Shown here in pieces: positions 27,714-36,033 of a stretch of DNA of 41,271 bases; position 1 is the first letter of the stretch, and each line of letters begins with the position of its first letter. A model generated the notes under the pieces. That model was not told the origin of the DNA. It searched no databases and was given only the letters and a program-made list of their open reading frames with translations. The DNA lies in assembly GCA_003599735.1 (NCBI GenBank), contig QZJI01000011.1:1-41271 (forward strand), in the 5' to 3' direction. This DNA is from Dehalococcoidia bacterium (GTDB lineage Bacteria > Chloroflexota > Dehalococcoidia > UBA2979). Both the position numbers and the translations under genes were made by a program.

Positions 27714-30458
27714 ATGACCACCACGACCAAGGAGAGCGACGCTCCGGGCCTCAGCGGGCGAATGGTCTACTTCTTCGGTAGGGGTCAGACGTCGGATGGT
27801 CGCGGCCTCCGCGACCTGCTCGGCGGCAAGGGCGCGGGCCTCGCGGAGATGTCTGCGCTCGGCATCCCGGTGCCGCCCGGCTTCACCATCACCACCGAGG
27901 TCTGCAACGCTTTCTACTCGCTCGGCCGGGCCTACCCGGACGGCCTCGAACCACAAGTCCTCGACGGCCTGCGACGGATCGAGGAGCAGGTGGGGGCCAA
28001 GTTCGGCGACCCCGAGAACCCGCTGCTCGTGTCCGTGCGCTCCGGCGCGCGCGTCTCCATGCCCGGCATGATGGACACCATCCTCAACCTCGGCCTGAAC
28101 GACGTCACCGCCGCCGGCCTTGCCCGCCGCTCCGGCAACGAGCGCTTCGTCTTCGACTCCTACCGACGCTTCGTCCAGATGTACGGCGACGTCGTCCTTG
28201 GCGTCGGTAAGGCGAACGACACCGATCACGACCCATTCGAGGTGCTGCTCAACGCGAAGAAGAAGGCGCGTGGGGTCGCCATCGACACCGACCTGACCGC
28301 TGCCGACCTCAAAGAACTGGTCGCTGAGTTCAAGGCTCTCGTGCTGGAGCGCACGGGCCGGCCGTTCCCGGAGGACCCGACCGTCCAGTTGTGGGGCGCG
28401 ATCGGCGCCGTCTTCAACTCATGGGAGACGCCTCGAGCTTCCGTCTACCGTCAGATGCACGGCTACCCAGACACATGGGGCACCGCCGTCAACGTGCAGG
28501 CGATGGTCTTCGGTAACCTCGGCGACGACTGCGCCACGGGCGTGCTCTTCACCCGCAACCCCTCGACAGGCGAACGGCGCATTTTCGGCGAGTTCCTCGT
28601 GAACGCGCAGGGCGAAGACGTGGTCGCCGGCACGCGCACGCCGCAGCCAATCCTGAAGGCGGACTCCAAACCCGGTCTCGTCTCTCTCGAAGAATCGATG
28701 CCGCAGGCATACGCCGAGATCGCAGCGGCCTGCGACCGGCTAGAGTCGCACTTCCGCGACATGCAGGACATCGAGTTCACCATCCAGCAGCAGCGGCTCT
28801 GGATCCTCCAGACGCGCGGGGGCAAGCGTTCCGGCGCGGCGATGGTGAAGGTCGCCGTTGACATGGTCGACGAAGGCCTAATCACGAAGCGCGAGGCGCT
28901 GCTCCGCCTTGACCCGGAACAGCTCGACGAACTGCTGCATCCGGTCTTCCAGTCCGGCAGCAAGCGCGAGGTGATCGCGACCGGCCTTGGCGCGTCCCCT
29001 GGCGCTTCCGTAGGGAAGGTCGTCTTCACCCCCGGCGACGCCGTGCAGTGGGCGGCCCGTGGCGAGGACGTGATCCTCGTGCGCGACGAGACCAGCCCGG
29101 AGGACATCGAGGGCATGAAGGACGCCCGCGCGATCCTGACGGCGCGCGGCGGCATGACCTCGCACGCGGCAGTCGTCGCGCGCGGCATGGGCAAGTGTTG
29201 CGTGACCGGCTGCTCCGCCCTGGAGATCGACTACGCTCACCGCGAGTTCACCGTGACGGTCGCAGGCAAGGGCCGCGTGATCGTCCGCGAGGGCGATGTG
29301 CTCTCGATCGATGGCACGACCGGCGAAGTGATGTTGGGCGCGCTGCCGCTCGCCGAGCCATCGTTCCCGCCGGAGTACGACCGCTTGATGAGTTGGGTGG
29401 ATGAGGAGCGCCGGCTGCGTGTGCGGGCGAACGCCGACACGCCCGAGGACGCCGAGCGCGCCCGTTCGTTCGGCGCGGAGGGTATCGGCCTCTGCCGTAC
29501 GGAGCACATGTTCTTCGGGGCGGACCGCATCCTGGCCGTGCGCCAGATGATCCTGTCCCAGACCGAGGAAGAGCGGCGTGCCGCGCTGGCAAAAATCCTT
29601 CCGTATCAGCGCGAAGACTTCGTGGGAATCCTGCGCGCGATGTCGCCCTTCCCGGTGACGATCCGGCTGCTGGACCCGCCGCTGCACGAGTTCCTGCCGC
29701 ACATGGCGACGGAGATCGCGGAACTCGCCCAGACGCTCAACCTGCGCGTGGCTGAGGTCGAGCGCCGTGTAGAAGGCCTTCGCGAGGCGAACCCGATGCT
29801 GGGGCACCGAGGCGTGCGCCTTGCGATCACGTACCCCGAGATCTACGAGATCCAGGTGCGCGCCATCATGGAGGCTGCCTGCACGTTGAAGGCAGAAGGC
29901 GTGGACGTCCACCCCGAAATCATGATCCCGCTTGTTGGCGTCGAGGCCGAGCTGGCGGAATTGCGCGACCTCACCATCGAGACGGTGGAGCAGGTGCAAC
30001 GCGAGCGTGGTATTACGGTCGCCTACACCGTCGGCACGATGATCGAATTGCCGCGGGCTTGCATGGTCGCCGACCGGATCGCGCTGCACGCAGACTTTTT
30101 CTCGTTCGGCACGAACGACCTGACGCAAACGACCTTCGGCCTCTCACGCGACGACGCCGGTCGCTTCCTGCCGGCCTACCTCAAGCGGCACATCCTGGAG
30201 CGCGACCCGTTCGTGGAGCTGGACCGCGAGGGCGTCGGCGGTCTCATCAAGATTGCGATCGAGAAGGGCCGGACAACGAAGCAGGGTTTGAAAGTCGGCA
30301 TCTGTGGCGAACACGGCGGCAACCCGCCCAGTGTCCACTTCTGCCATGAAGCTGGCCTGGACTACGTCTCGTGCTCGCCATACCGCGTACCGATCGCCCG
30401 CCTCGCGGCAGCCCAAGCGGCACTCGACGGTGACCGGGTGGCCTCCGTTACCGACTAA
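27714..30458 (+). CDS. ppdK: Pyruvate, phosphate dikinase
   Basis: A 914-residue PPDK, the usual length, which interconverts pyruvate + ATP + Pi with PEP + AMP + PPi. The nucleotide-binding domain begins with LLGGKGAGLAEM and contains SVRSGARVSMPGMMDTIL. The swivelling domain carries the phosphorylated histidine H484 in GGMTSHAAVVARGMG. The C-terminal PEP/pyruvate barrel has C864 in VGICGEHGGNP (Asn where Asp is usual). The ATG at 27714 follows GGAAGG eight bases upstream. The long leader (see the -10 at 27567) separates it from divergent dgt. In this neighbourhood it feeds gluconeogenesis or PPi-linked glycolysis; no PPDK regulatory kinase (PDRP) is adjacent. Confidence 0.97.
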   Translation: MTTTTKESDAPGLSGRMVYFFGRGQTSDGRGLRDLLGGKGAGLAEMSALGIPVPPGFTITTEVCNAFYSLGRAYPDGLEPQVLDGLRRIEEQVGAKFGDPENPLLVSVRSGARVSMPGMMDTILNLGLNDVTAAGLARRSGNERFVFDSYRRFVQMYGDVVLGVGKANDTDHDPFEVLLNAKKKARGVAIDTDLTAADLKELVAEFKALVLERTGRPFPEDPTVQLWGAIGAVFNSWETPRASVYRQMHGYPDTWGTAVNVQAMVFGNLGDDCATGVLFTRNPSTGERRIFGEFLVNAQGEDVVAGTRTPQPILKADSKPGLVSLEESMPQAYAEIAAACDRLESHFRDMQDIEFTIQQQRLWILQTRGGKRSGAAMVKVAVDMVDEGLITKREALLRLDPEQLDELLHPVFQSGSKREVIATGLGASPGASVGKVVFTPGDAVQWAARGEDVILVRDETSPEDIEGMKDARAILTARGGMTSHAAVVARGMGKCCVTGCSALEIDYAHREFTVTVAGKGRVIVREGDVLSIDGTTGEVMLGALPLAEPSFPPEYDRLMSWVDEERRLRVRANADTPEDAERARSFGAEGIGLCRTEHMFFGADRILAVRQMILSQTEEERRAALAKILPYQREDFVGILRAMSPFPVTIRLLDPPLHEFLPHMATEIAELAQTLNLRVAEVERRVEGLREANPMLGHRGVRLAITYPEIYEIQVRAIMEAACTLKAEGVDVHPEIMIPLVGVEAELAELRDLTIETVEQVQRERGITVAYTVGTMIELPRACMVADRIALHADFFSFGTNDLTQTTFGLSRDDAGRFLPAYLKRHILERDPFVELDREGVGGLIKIAIEKGRTTKQGLKVGICGEHGGNPPSVHFCHEAGLDYVSCSPYRVPIARLAAAQAALDGDRVASVTD

Positions 30459-30463
30459 TCAAG

Positions 30464-30511
30464 GCCGCCGCGCTCAGCGGGAAGGGGTAGCCTCCTTCCT
30501 GGGTCGGCGGC
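30464..30511. terminator. Bipartite hairpin between ppdK and the zinc-ribbon coiled-coil gene
   Basis: GCCGCCG (30464-30470) pairs with CGGCGGC (30505-30511), and inside it GGAAGG (30480-30485) pairs with CCTTCC (30494-30499). It fills the gap between two converging genes and may end both transcripts. There is no T tract. Confidence 0.45.
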
Positions 30512-30515
30512 GCTG

Positions 30516-31214
30516 TCACCGTAGCGCCCTCGCGTCTGCGCAAGCAGCGGAGACGGCGGCGAGGGCGCGGTCGGCCGGATCCCACGCATCCGACCGCGCG
30601 AATTGCAAGGCTACGGTGGTCCCATTCAGGCATTCCGTGAGCGCCTGGATTCGCCGCGCCGCGCGGTCGGCTGCCTCTTTCTCGGCCGCTGCACGCGCCT
30701 CGGCCTCTTTCACTTGGTCGCGGAGCCTTGTGATCTCCTCCGCCGCGGTCGCGGCGTTTTCCGCAGCTGTCGCCGCGTTTGCCGCCGCGACGGATTCGGC
30801 GTGCTCCCCTGCCGCCCTCAGGTCACGCAGGCGCTGCTCTGCCGCGTCTAACGCGCGTCGCAACGCGGTTTCATCCATCTCCTGAGTCTCAGCGGTAGAT
30901 GAGGCGACCTCAGGATCCCGCGGCGTCTGCCCGGCGGTCAGGAATGGCAGCGCAACGATCAAAGTCAGCAGGGTCAGGCCGAGCACAAGCAGGGCGATCC
31001 GCAGGGGGCGTTCGATGGTGGGTAGGGGTAAGGCTGGAAGGTGCGGCAGGCGTGGAAGCCGTCCAGCCGGGATTTTCAGGCCTGCGGCCAGCTCATGAGT
31101 GCGGACGACGAGGCGGTGGATAACGTCGGTCGGGCGAGGCGGAGCGTCCGCAGCGCAGAAGTCGCACTGTGTCCGTAGGGGGTGCAGCGGATAACCGCAC
31201 TGTGCGCATCGCAT
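30516..31214 (-). CDS. Zinc-ribbon, membrane-anchored coiled-coil protein
   Basis: A 232-residue protein with no named family that I recognise. It begins with a zinc ribbon (MRCAQCGYPLHPLRTQCDFC, two CX2C pairs), then a linker with a short Pro/Leu-rich repeat (LPRLPHLPALPLP), one membrane helix (about 78-102), and an Ala/Glu-rich coiled coil of about 95 residues (ETALRRALDAAEQRL to EAADRAARRI). The last 35 residues contain two cysteines (TEC, SAAC). The topology places the ribbon inside and the coiled coil outside, if the positive-inside rule holds. The ATG at 31214 follows GGGGGA. The upstream 155 bases hold only the glmS terminator. Confidence 0.75.
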   Translation of the reverse strand: MRCAQCGYPLHPLRTQCDFCAADAPPRPTDVIHRLVVRTHELAAGLKIPAGRLPRLPHLPALPLPTIERPLRIALLVLGLTLLTLIVALPFLTAGQTPRDPEVASSTAETQEMDETALRRALDAAEQRLRDLRAAGEHAESVAAANAATAAENAATAAEEITRLRDQVKEAEARAAAEKEAADRAARRIQALTECLNGTTVALQFARSDAWDPADRALAAVSAACADARALR

Positions 31215-31307
31215 GAATGTCCCCCATCGCCTCAGGGCGCCGTGGGCGTCCCTCCGGGAAAACGCCATAGACGAGGCGAACGTTCGGCGGGCGCTTCGCA
31301 CGAAATA

Positions 31308-31335
31308 GGACGGCGCCGGTTACCCGACGCCGTCC
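31308..31335 (-). terminator. Terminator hairpin downstream of glmS
   Basis: GGACGGCG (31308-31315) and CGCCGTCC (31328-31335) form a perfect eight-base-pair stem with a 12-base loop. Read on the minus strand it lies 35 bases beyond the glmS stop and is followed by TATTTCG, a short T-containing tail. It probably ends the long minus-strand transcript. Confidence 0.7.
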
Positions 31336-31369
31336 CCCCCGAAGCCGCACGGGCTGTGGTCACGCGTGG

Positions 31370-33208
31370 CTACTCCACGACGACGGTCTTGGCGAGATTG
31401 CGGGGCTGGTCAACATCGGCGCCGCGCTCCGTGGCGATGTAATAGGCAAGCAACTGCAGCGGCACGACGCTCACAAAAGGAGCGAGGATCGGGTCGATCT
31501 CCGGCAGTTCGATGATGTCCGAGGCGATGCCGTCCAGCGAGTGGTCGCCCTGCGACACCATCGCGATCACCTCGCCGCGACGGGCGCGTACCTGCTCGAT
31601 GTTCGAGCGCATTTTGTCGAATACCTCGTCGCGTGGTGCGATCGCGAGAGTTGGCATGCGCTCATCGATCAACGCGATCGGGCCGTGCTTCATCTCCCCC
31701 GCGGCGTACCCCTCGGCGTGGATGTAAGAGACCTCCTTCAACTTCAAGGCGCCTTCGAGGGCGATCGGGAAGCCGAGGCCGCGCCCGAGGAAGAGAAAAT
31801 CTTCCACCTGCGCGTACTTCGCCGCAATCGCCTCGACGTGGCCTGCCGCTTCCAATACCTCGCCTACCGCGCGCGGCAACTGGAGGGCGGCGCGCACCTG
31901 CTCCGCCTCCGCGGTAGGGTCAAGCGTGCCGCGCAGCCGGCCGAGGTAGAGCGAGAGGCCATGCAGCAGCAGCATGCTGGCCAGCATCGTCTTGGTGGAG
32001 GCGACGGCGATCTCCGGGCCTACGCGCATGAGCAATGTGCCGTCCGCGACACGGGTCGTCTGGGCGCCAGGTGTGTTGCAGATGGTGATCTGGGGGCAGC
32101 CGGCGCGCCGCGCCTCGTCCATCGCCGCCAGTGTGTCCACCGTCTCGCCGGACTGGGCGATCGAAATCACGAGCGTGTGCTTGTCCAGCACCGGGCGCCG
32201 ATAGCGGAACTCGGCGGCGTTATCGACTTCAGCGGGGATACGGGCGAACCGCTCCATGTAATGCCGGCCGATCATCGCCGAGTGCATGGACGTACCCATA
32301 CCGACGAGGACCACTCGAGTGATCTGCCTCGCCCAGGCGGCGTCGAACGGCACTCCGTCCGACATGTCCACATGGCCGTCCGGGAAATAGCGCCCGCGCA
32401 TGACGTCCAGCACCGCGCCGGGCTGCTCGAAGATCTCCTTTTGCATGAAGTGCTTGTACGGACCCTTCACGGCGGCGACCGGGTCGTACGGTAGCGTCTC
32501 TGGCGTCTTCACAAGATCCTGCCCGGCGGCGTCGACGTAGCGGACGCCCTCTGCGCGGATGTCCGCAAACTCGCCCGGCTCGACGAAGACGACCTGGCGG
32601 GTGTGGGGGAGCAGCGCGTTGAGGTCAGACGCGGCGAGGTTTTCGTGCTCGCCCACACCGACGACGATGCCGCCGGCGTTCCCGATCCGCGCCGCCACCA
32701 GCCGCCCCGGATCGGTCGCGTCGACCGCGATCAGCGAATACGCCCCGGTGGCCTCCGCCGCGACGGCACGCACGGCGTCCAGCAGGTCCTCGCCGCGCTC
32801 AATCCGGCCCGCGAGCATGTGCGCGAGCACCTCGGTGTCAGTTTCGGAACGGAAGGGGCCACGCGCGTACTTCCGGCGTAGCACCTCGAAATTTTCGATG
32901 ATCCCGTTATGGACGACGGCGATGCGGCCGTCCGGGTCAAGCTGAGGGTGGGCGTTCCGGTCGGCGGGCTCGCCATGGGTGGCCCAGCGCGTGTGGCCCA
33001 GGCCGGCGATCGCGGGTGGCAGCGTGCCTTCGACCCGCTGGATGAGCGCGTCGAGCTTGCCCGTAGCGTGAGCGACATAGAAATCTTGGTGGTCACCGAA
33101 GAGGGCAATACCGGCGGAGTCATACCCGCGGTATTCGAGGCGTCGCAACCCGTCGAGGATGATTGGCCCTGCGGGACGTCGCCCGGTATAGCCGATGATT
33201 CCACACAT
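31370..33208 (-). CDS. glmS: Glutamine-fructose-6-phosphate aminotransferase (isomerizing)
   Basis: A 612-residue GlmS, which makes glucosamine 6-phosphate from fructose 6-phosphate and glutamine, the first step to UDP-GlcNAc and peptidoglycan. The glutaminase domain starts with the nucleophile C2 (MCGIIGY) and contains GHTRWATHG and HNGIIENF. Two SIS isomerase domains follow (GMGTSMHSAMIG, SIAQSGETVDT; LFLGRGLGFPIALEGALKLKE). The C-terminus PRNLAKTVVVE is the family hallmark. The ATG at 33208 follows AGGAGTG. The spacer to the upstream gene is 85 bases with a possible -10 (TACACT, 33251-33246 on the minus strand). There is no room for a glmS ribozyme. Confidence 0.98.
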   Translation of the reverse strand: MCGIIGYTGRRPAGPIILDGLRRLEYRGYDSAGIALFGDHQDFYVAHATGKLDALIQRVEGTLPPAIAGLGHTRWATHGEPADRNAHPQLDPDGRIAVVHNGIIENFEVLRRKYARGPFRSETDTEVLAHMLAGRIERGEDLLDAVRAVAAEATGAYSLIAVDATDPGRLVAARIGNAGGIVVGVGEHENLAASDLNALLPHTRQVVFVEPGEFADIRAEGVRYVDAAGQDLVKTPETLPYDPVAAVKGPYKHFMQKEIFEQPGAVLDVMRGRYFPDGHVDMSDGVPFDAAWARQITRVVLVGMGTSMHSAMIGRHYMERFARIPAEVDNAAEFRYRRPVLDKHTLVISIAQSGETVDTLAAMDEARRAGCPQITICNTPGAQTTRVADGTLLMRVGPEIAVASTKTMLASMLLLHGLSLYLGRLRGTLDPTAEAEQVRAALQLPRAVGEVLEAAGHVEAIAAKYAQVEDFLFLGRGLGFPIALEGALKLKEVSYIHAEGYAAGEMKHGPIALIDERMPTLAIAPRDEVFDKMRSNIEQVRARRGEVIAMVSQGDHSLDGIASDIIELPEIDPILAPFVSVVPLQLLAYYIATERGADVDQPRNLAKTVVVE

Positions 33209-33293
33209 GGGGTGTCACTCCTGAGTGCCACCCCGCCCGAGAGGAAGTGTACGGCACCGATGCCGACACGTCTCGGTGGGTGACAGAGACCTA

Positions 33294-34073
33294 CTACTCC
33301 TCGGGGGGCACGGCCTCTTCAGCAGCCTGGGCGGCTGCAGAGGCTGCGTCCACGGCTGCCTCCGAGGCGTTCCGGTCGCGGATCCGGGCAACCACGATCG
33401 TGCCCTCGCTTCCCGCGCCGTATGCACCGCGGTAGGTCTCCGGCAGCATGGCGGCGATCCGGCGCATGATCGCGTCGGTCGCCATTTCGGCGCCCTTGCT
33501 GTCCGCCCGAAGCCCCTCCAGCGCAAACGGTTCGCCGAACTCCACGCGAATGTGCGGGCGGCGTCGGAGTGCCCACTGCCAAAAGACGCCGGGGAGCGCG
33601 ATCCGGGATCCAGTGATGGCGACCGGCACGATCGGCGCCTTCGCGAGGACAGCGACCATCGCCGCGCCGGGGAGCGCCGCGCGCAGCCCCGCGCCGCGCG
33701 AGCGCGTGCCTTCCGGGAACATCAGCACAACCTCGTTGTTGCGCAGGTAGTTCCGTGCCACACGGAGCGCGCCCATGTCTCCGGAGAACCGTCGCACGGG
33801 GAATGCGCCCCAGGCCCAGAACCACCAGCCGATCAGCGGCACCTCGAACAGCTCGCGCTTTGCCATGGGATGGACGCGGCGACGGGATGAGGCCGCGACC
33901 AGAGGCGGGTCGACGATATGGACGTGGTTGGAGACGAGGATGATTGGCCCATCCGGGGGCATGTGCTCGTGGCCGACGACCTCCCAGCGAGCGAACGTCC
34001 GGAGCAGTCCGCGCATCAGCCCGGTGCTCGCCCAGTAGGCGAGGGGGAGCAGGCGGCGCTTCAACTGCGCCAT
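33294..34073 (-). CDS. plsC: 1-acyl-sn-glycerol-3-phosphate acyltransferase (PlsC type)
   Basis: A 259-residue LPLAT-family acyltransferase that adds the second acyl chain in phosphatidic acid synthesis. The catalytic motif NHxxxxD is NHVHIVD (H50, D55), and the glycerol-phosphate motif FPEGTRS is at 119-125. A hydrophobic stretch between them (PLIGWWFWAWGAFPV) fits a membrane-associated enzyme. The tail is an Ala-rich helix ending VPPEE. It starts five bases after the cmk stop with no clear ribosome-binding site, so it is likely translated by coupling to cmk. Confidence 0.92.
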   Translation of the reverse strand: MAQLKRRLLPLAYWASTGLMRGLLRTFARWEVVGHEHMPPDGPIILVSNHVHIVDPPLVAASSRRRVHPMAKRELFEVPLIGWWFWAWGAFPVRRFSGDMGALRVARNYLRNNEVVLMFPEGTRSRGAGLRAALPGAAMVAVLAKAPIVPVAITGSRIALPGVFWQWALRRRPHIRVEFGEPFALEGLRADSKGAEMATDAIMRRIAAMLPETYRGAYGAGSEGTIVVARIRDRNASEAAVDAASAAAQAAEEAVPPEE

Positions 34074-34077
34074 CGGG

Positions 34078-34788
34078 CTACGCGACCGGGTTCGCGCGGC
34101 GGTACGCCTCGATGCAGCGTGCCACTACTTCGTCGATCCCGAGGGCGTCCGTGTCGATGACGAGGGAGCCGGGCGCCGCCTGGTCAGGGCGCAGCGCACG
34201 GTGACCGGTGTTGTCCAGTTCGTCTCGCCGGCGGGTCGCGGTGAGCACCTCGTCGAAGGTTGAGGTGCGTCCGGAGTCAAGTTCTTCGCCGAGCCGGCGG
34301 CGCGCTCGGACCTCGCTGGAGGCGTCCAGGAATATCTTGGTGCGCGCTTCGACGAGGACGCGCGTGCCAATGTCCCGACCCGCCATCACCACGGGCTCGC
34401 GCTCCGCGATCGCGCGCTGCCGACGGACGAGTTCGGCGCGTACGTCCTCGATGCGGGAGACGAGCGAGACGGCGCGTTCGATCTCGGGAGTGCGGAGCAG
34501 CGAGGTCACGTCGACCTCATCGAGGTAGACATGCGGCTCGGTCGGCTCGGGCCAGCGCATGTCGAGTGGGAGCGAACGGACCAGCGAGGTCACGGCCGGC
34601 TCGTCGTCGGTGGGAGTGCCGGCGCGCAAAACGGCCAGCGTGCAGGCGCGGTACATCAGTCCGGTGTCGAAAAAGCCGAGGCGCAGCGACTCCGCCAGCG
34701 CGCGGCCCACCGCGCTCTTGCCAGAGGCGGTCGGTCCGTCGATGGCGATGCAGCGGGCGAGCGATTCCGCCCCGGTGATCCCCGGCAT
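34078..34788 (-). CDS. cmk: Cytidylate kinase
   Basis: A 236-residue CMP/dCMP kinase that phosphorylates CMP with ATP. The P-loop is DGPTASGKS (17-25), followed by LGFFDTGLMYRA, the substrate-binding strand typical of Cmk, then GRDIGTRV and the lid region FLDASSEVRARRR. The second half shows the usual ATRRRDELDN. The ATG at 34788 follows GAGGGAG; the open frame upstream to 34899 overlaps the preceding gene and is discarded. It lies between an RsuA-type pseudouridine synthase and PlsC, a gene order (rluB/rsuA-cmk-plsC) common in Gram-positive-type bacteria. Confidence 0.95.
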   Translation of the reverse strand: MPGITGAESLARCIAIDGPTASGKSAVGRALAESLRLGFFDTGLMYRACTLAVLRAGTPTDDEPAVTSLVRSLPLDMRWPEPTEPHVYLDEVDVTSLLRTPEIERAVSLVSRIEDVRAELVRRQRAIAEREPVVMAGRDIGTRVLVEARTKIFLDASSEVRARRRLGEELDSGRTSTFDEVLTATRRRDELDNTGHRALRPDQAAPGSLVIDTDALGIDEVVARCIEAYRRANPVA

Positions 34789-34858
34789 CAATCTCCCTCT
34801 CGTGCGGTGGTGTCGCCCGATCATAGGCACGGGCCTGCCCGGCGACCACCCGAGGCCG

Positions 34859-35638
34859 CTAGGCCTCGCCGTCGAGTCCCGCACGATGTCGCAGGGCACG
34901 CTCCTCCTGCTCAGTCAGCGGACGCACGGCGCCCTCGCGCAAGTCGCCGAGGCGTACCGGACCGATAGCGACGCGCCGCAGCCGCCGCACCCGGTGGCCA
35001 ACCGCCTCGAACATTCGGCGCACCTGGCGAGTCCGTCCCTCGTGGATCGTGATCCGGATCACGCCGCTCGCCAGTCGTGCCACGTCCGCCGGGGCGGTGG
35101 GGCCGTCATCGAGGTTCACGCCACGCCGTAGCCGGGTGAGTGCCTCGTCCGTCAGTTCGCCCTCGACGATCGCCTCGTAGACCTTGTCGACGTGGTAACT
35201 CGGGTGAGTGAGCCGGTGGGCAAGCGCACCGTCTGTAGTGAACAGCAGCAGGCCGGTGGTGTCGCGGTCGAGCCGTCCGACGTACCGGAGGCCAGGCGGG
35301 ATCGCGCCGATCGCCTGCCGGACAACGTCGTAGACAGTGGTGCGGCCTCGGTCATCCGAGGCCGTGACCACGACGCCCAGCGGTTTGTGCAGCGCGAGCG
35401 TGACGGCGCGCGCGGGGTCGCCTGCGCGAGTGTCAAAGCGAATAGGGCGACCGTCGACGGCGATCAGGGAGCGCGCGGGATCGACCTTCGTGCCAAGGGT
35501 CGCTACCACGCCATCCACCGTGACGCGGCCCGCCGCAATCAGCGCCTCCGCCGGGCGGCGACCGCCGGTGCCGGTACCGGCCAGCACCTTCTGCAGACGC
35601 TGGAGGCCGGCTTCCGGCTCGGGGACGGACGAAGGCAT
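34859..35638 (-). CDS. rRNA pseudouridine synthase, RsuA/RluB family
   Basis: A 259-residue enzyme that converts a specific uridine in rRNA to pseudouridine. The N-terminal S4 RNA-binding domain spans about residues 11-60 (GLQRLQKVLAGTGTGGRRPAE), and the catalytic domain carries the conserved GRLDRDTTGLLL with the catalytic D124. KVYEAIVEG and EGRTRQVRRM are also typical. RluB and RsuA cannot be separated reliably by eye, so no symbol is given. It starts at ATG 35638, 10 bases after the stop of a small hydrophobic protein, with no strong ribosome-binding site. Confidence 0.93.
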   Translation of the reverse strand: MPSSVPEPEAGLQRLQKVLAGTGTGGRRPAEALIAAGRVTVDGVVATLGTKVDPARSLIAVDGRPIRFDTRAGDPARAVTLALHKPLGVVVTASDDRGRTTVYDVVRQAIGAIPPGLRYVGRLDRDTTGLLLFTTDGALAHRLTHPSYHVDKVYEAIVEGELTDEALTRLRRGVNLDDGPTAPADVARLASGVIRITIHEGRTRQVRRMFEAVGHRVRRLRRVAIGPVRLGDLREGAVRPLTEQEERALRHRAGLDGEA

Positions 35639-35648
35639 AGCCGCTGGA

Positions 35649-35939
35649 CTAGCGACGGTGGCGCATCCGCTCGACGACGGTCGTCTCCGTGAAGACGACG
35701 GTGCGCCGGACGGCGGTGGCGCGTTCGCGTGGCGTGATCAATCGCTCACCGGCGCCGCCCACGGCGCGCATTGCGAGGCCGGCTAGTGCCCGCTCCGCGG
35801 CGATCGATGCGACGACCGTGGCGGCGGAAGCGGCGACGAGCGGAGCGAGGCGACGGGCGACGGCAAGCCCGACTTCACGAGGGGCCGGGAGCGAGCGGCG
35901 CGCCGGCACCAAGTTCCGGTCGGCAGGGATCAGGCTCAC
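35649..35939 (-). CDS. Small hydrophobic protein of unknown function
   Basis: A 96-residue protein with no family I recognise. A basic N-terminus ([20 protein letters not shown]) is followed by an Ala/Val-rich segment (about residues 29-62) that could be one or two membrane helices or a hydrophobic helix, then a basic C-terminus (ERATAVRRT to VERMRHRR). The GTG at 35939 is chosen because GAGGAG precedes it by five bases. It sits in the minus-strand operon between the PurN-like and RsuA-type genes. A real gene is likely from the ribosome-binding site and the packing, but without a homologue this stays moderate. Confidence 0.6.
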   Translation of the reverse strand: MSLIPADRNLVPARRSLPAPREVGLAVARRLAPLVAASAATVVASIAAERALAGLAMRAVGGAGERLITPRERATAVRRTVVFTETTVVERMRHRR

Positions 35940-35990
35940 ACGCGCTCCTCGATGGCGACCTGCGGGACGCGGGCCGGACACGGAGGGTAC

Positions 35991-36007
35991 CCCGCCCGGC
36001 GGGCGGG
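35991..36007. repeat. GC hairpin between the PurN-like gene and the small hydrophobic gene
   Basis: CCCGCCC-GGC-GGGCGGG forms a seven-base-pair stem in the 94-base gap. It may be an internal pause site or partial terminator inside the long operon. Nothing else is seen in this gap. Confidence 0.4.
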
Positions 36008-36033
36008 CCGCCACCAGCACTCTTGACGCCTCG

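Noticed and set aside
27492..28229. N-terminal extension of dgt to 592 codons
   Set aside because: The extension runs antisense through the ppdK start and its domain; the dGTPase family begins near GTG 27491.
28878..30128. 416-codon minus-strand open frame inside ppdK
   Set aside because: High-GC antisense shadow with His/Arg/Asp-rich composition and no recognisable domain; ppdK is unambiguous here.
33209..33293. glmS ribozyme upstream of glmS
   Set aside because: The spacer is only 85 bases, part of it inside a ribosome-binding site and promoter-like stretch; the ribozyme core would not fit.
35649..36020. Longer start (36020) for the small hydrophobic protein
   Set aside because: The extra 27 codons cross the GC hairpin and are Pro/Arg/Gly-rich; GTG 35939 has a GAGGAG site at good spacing.
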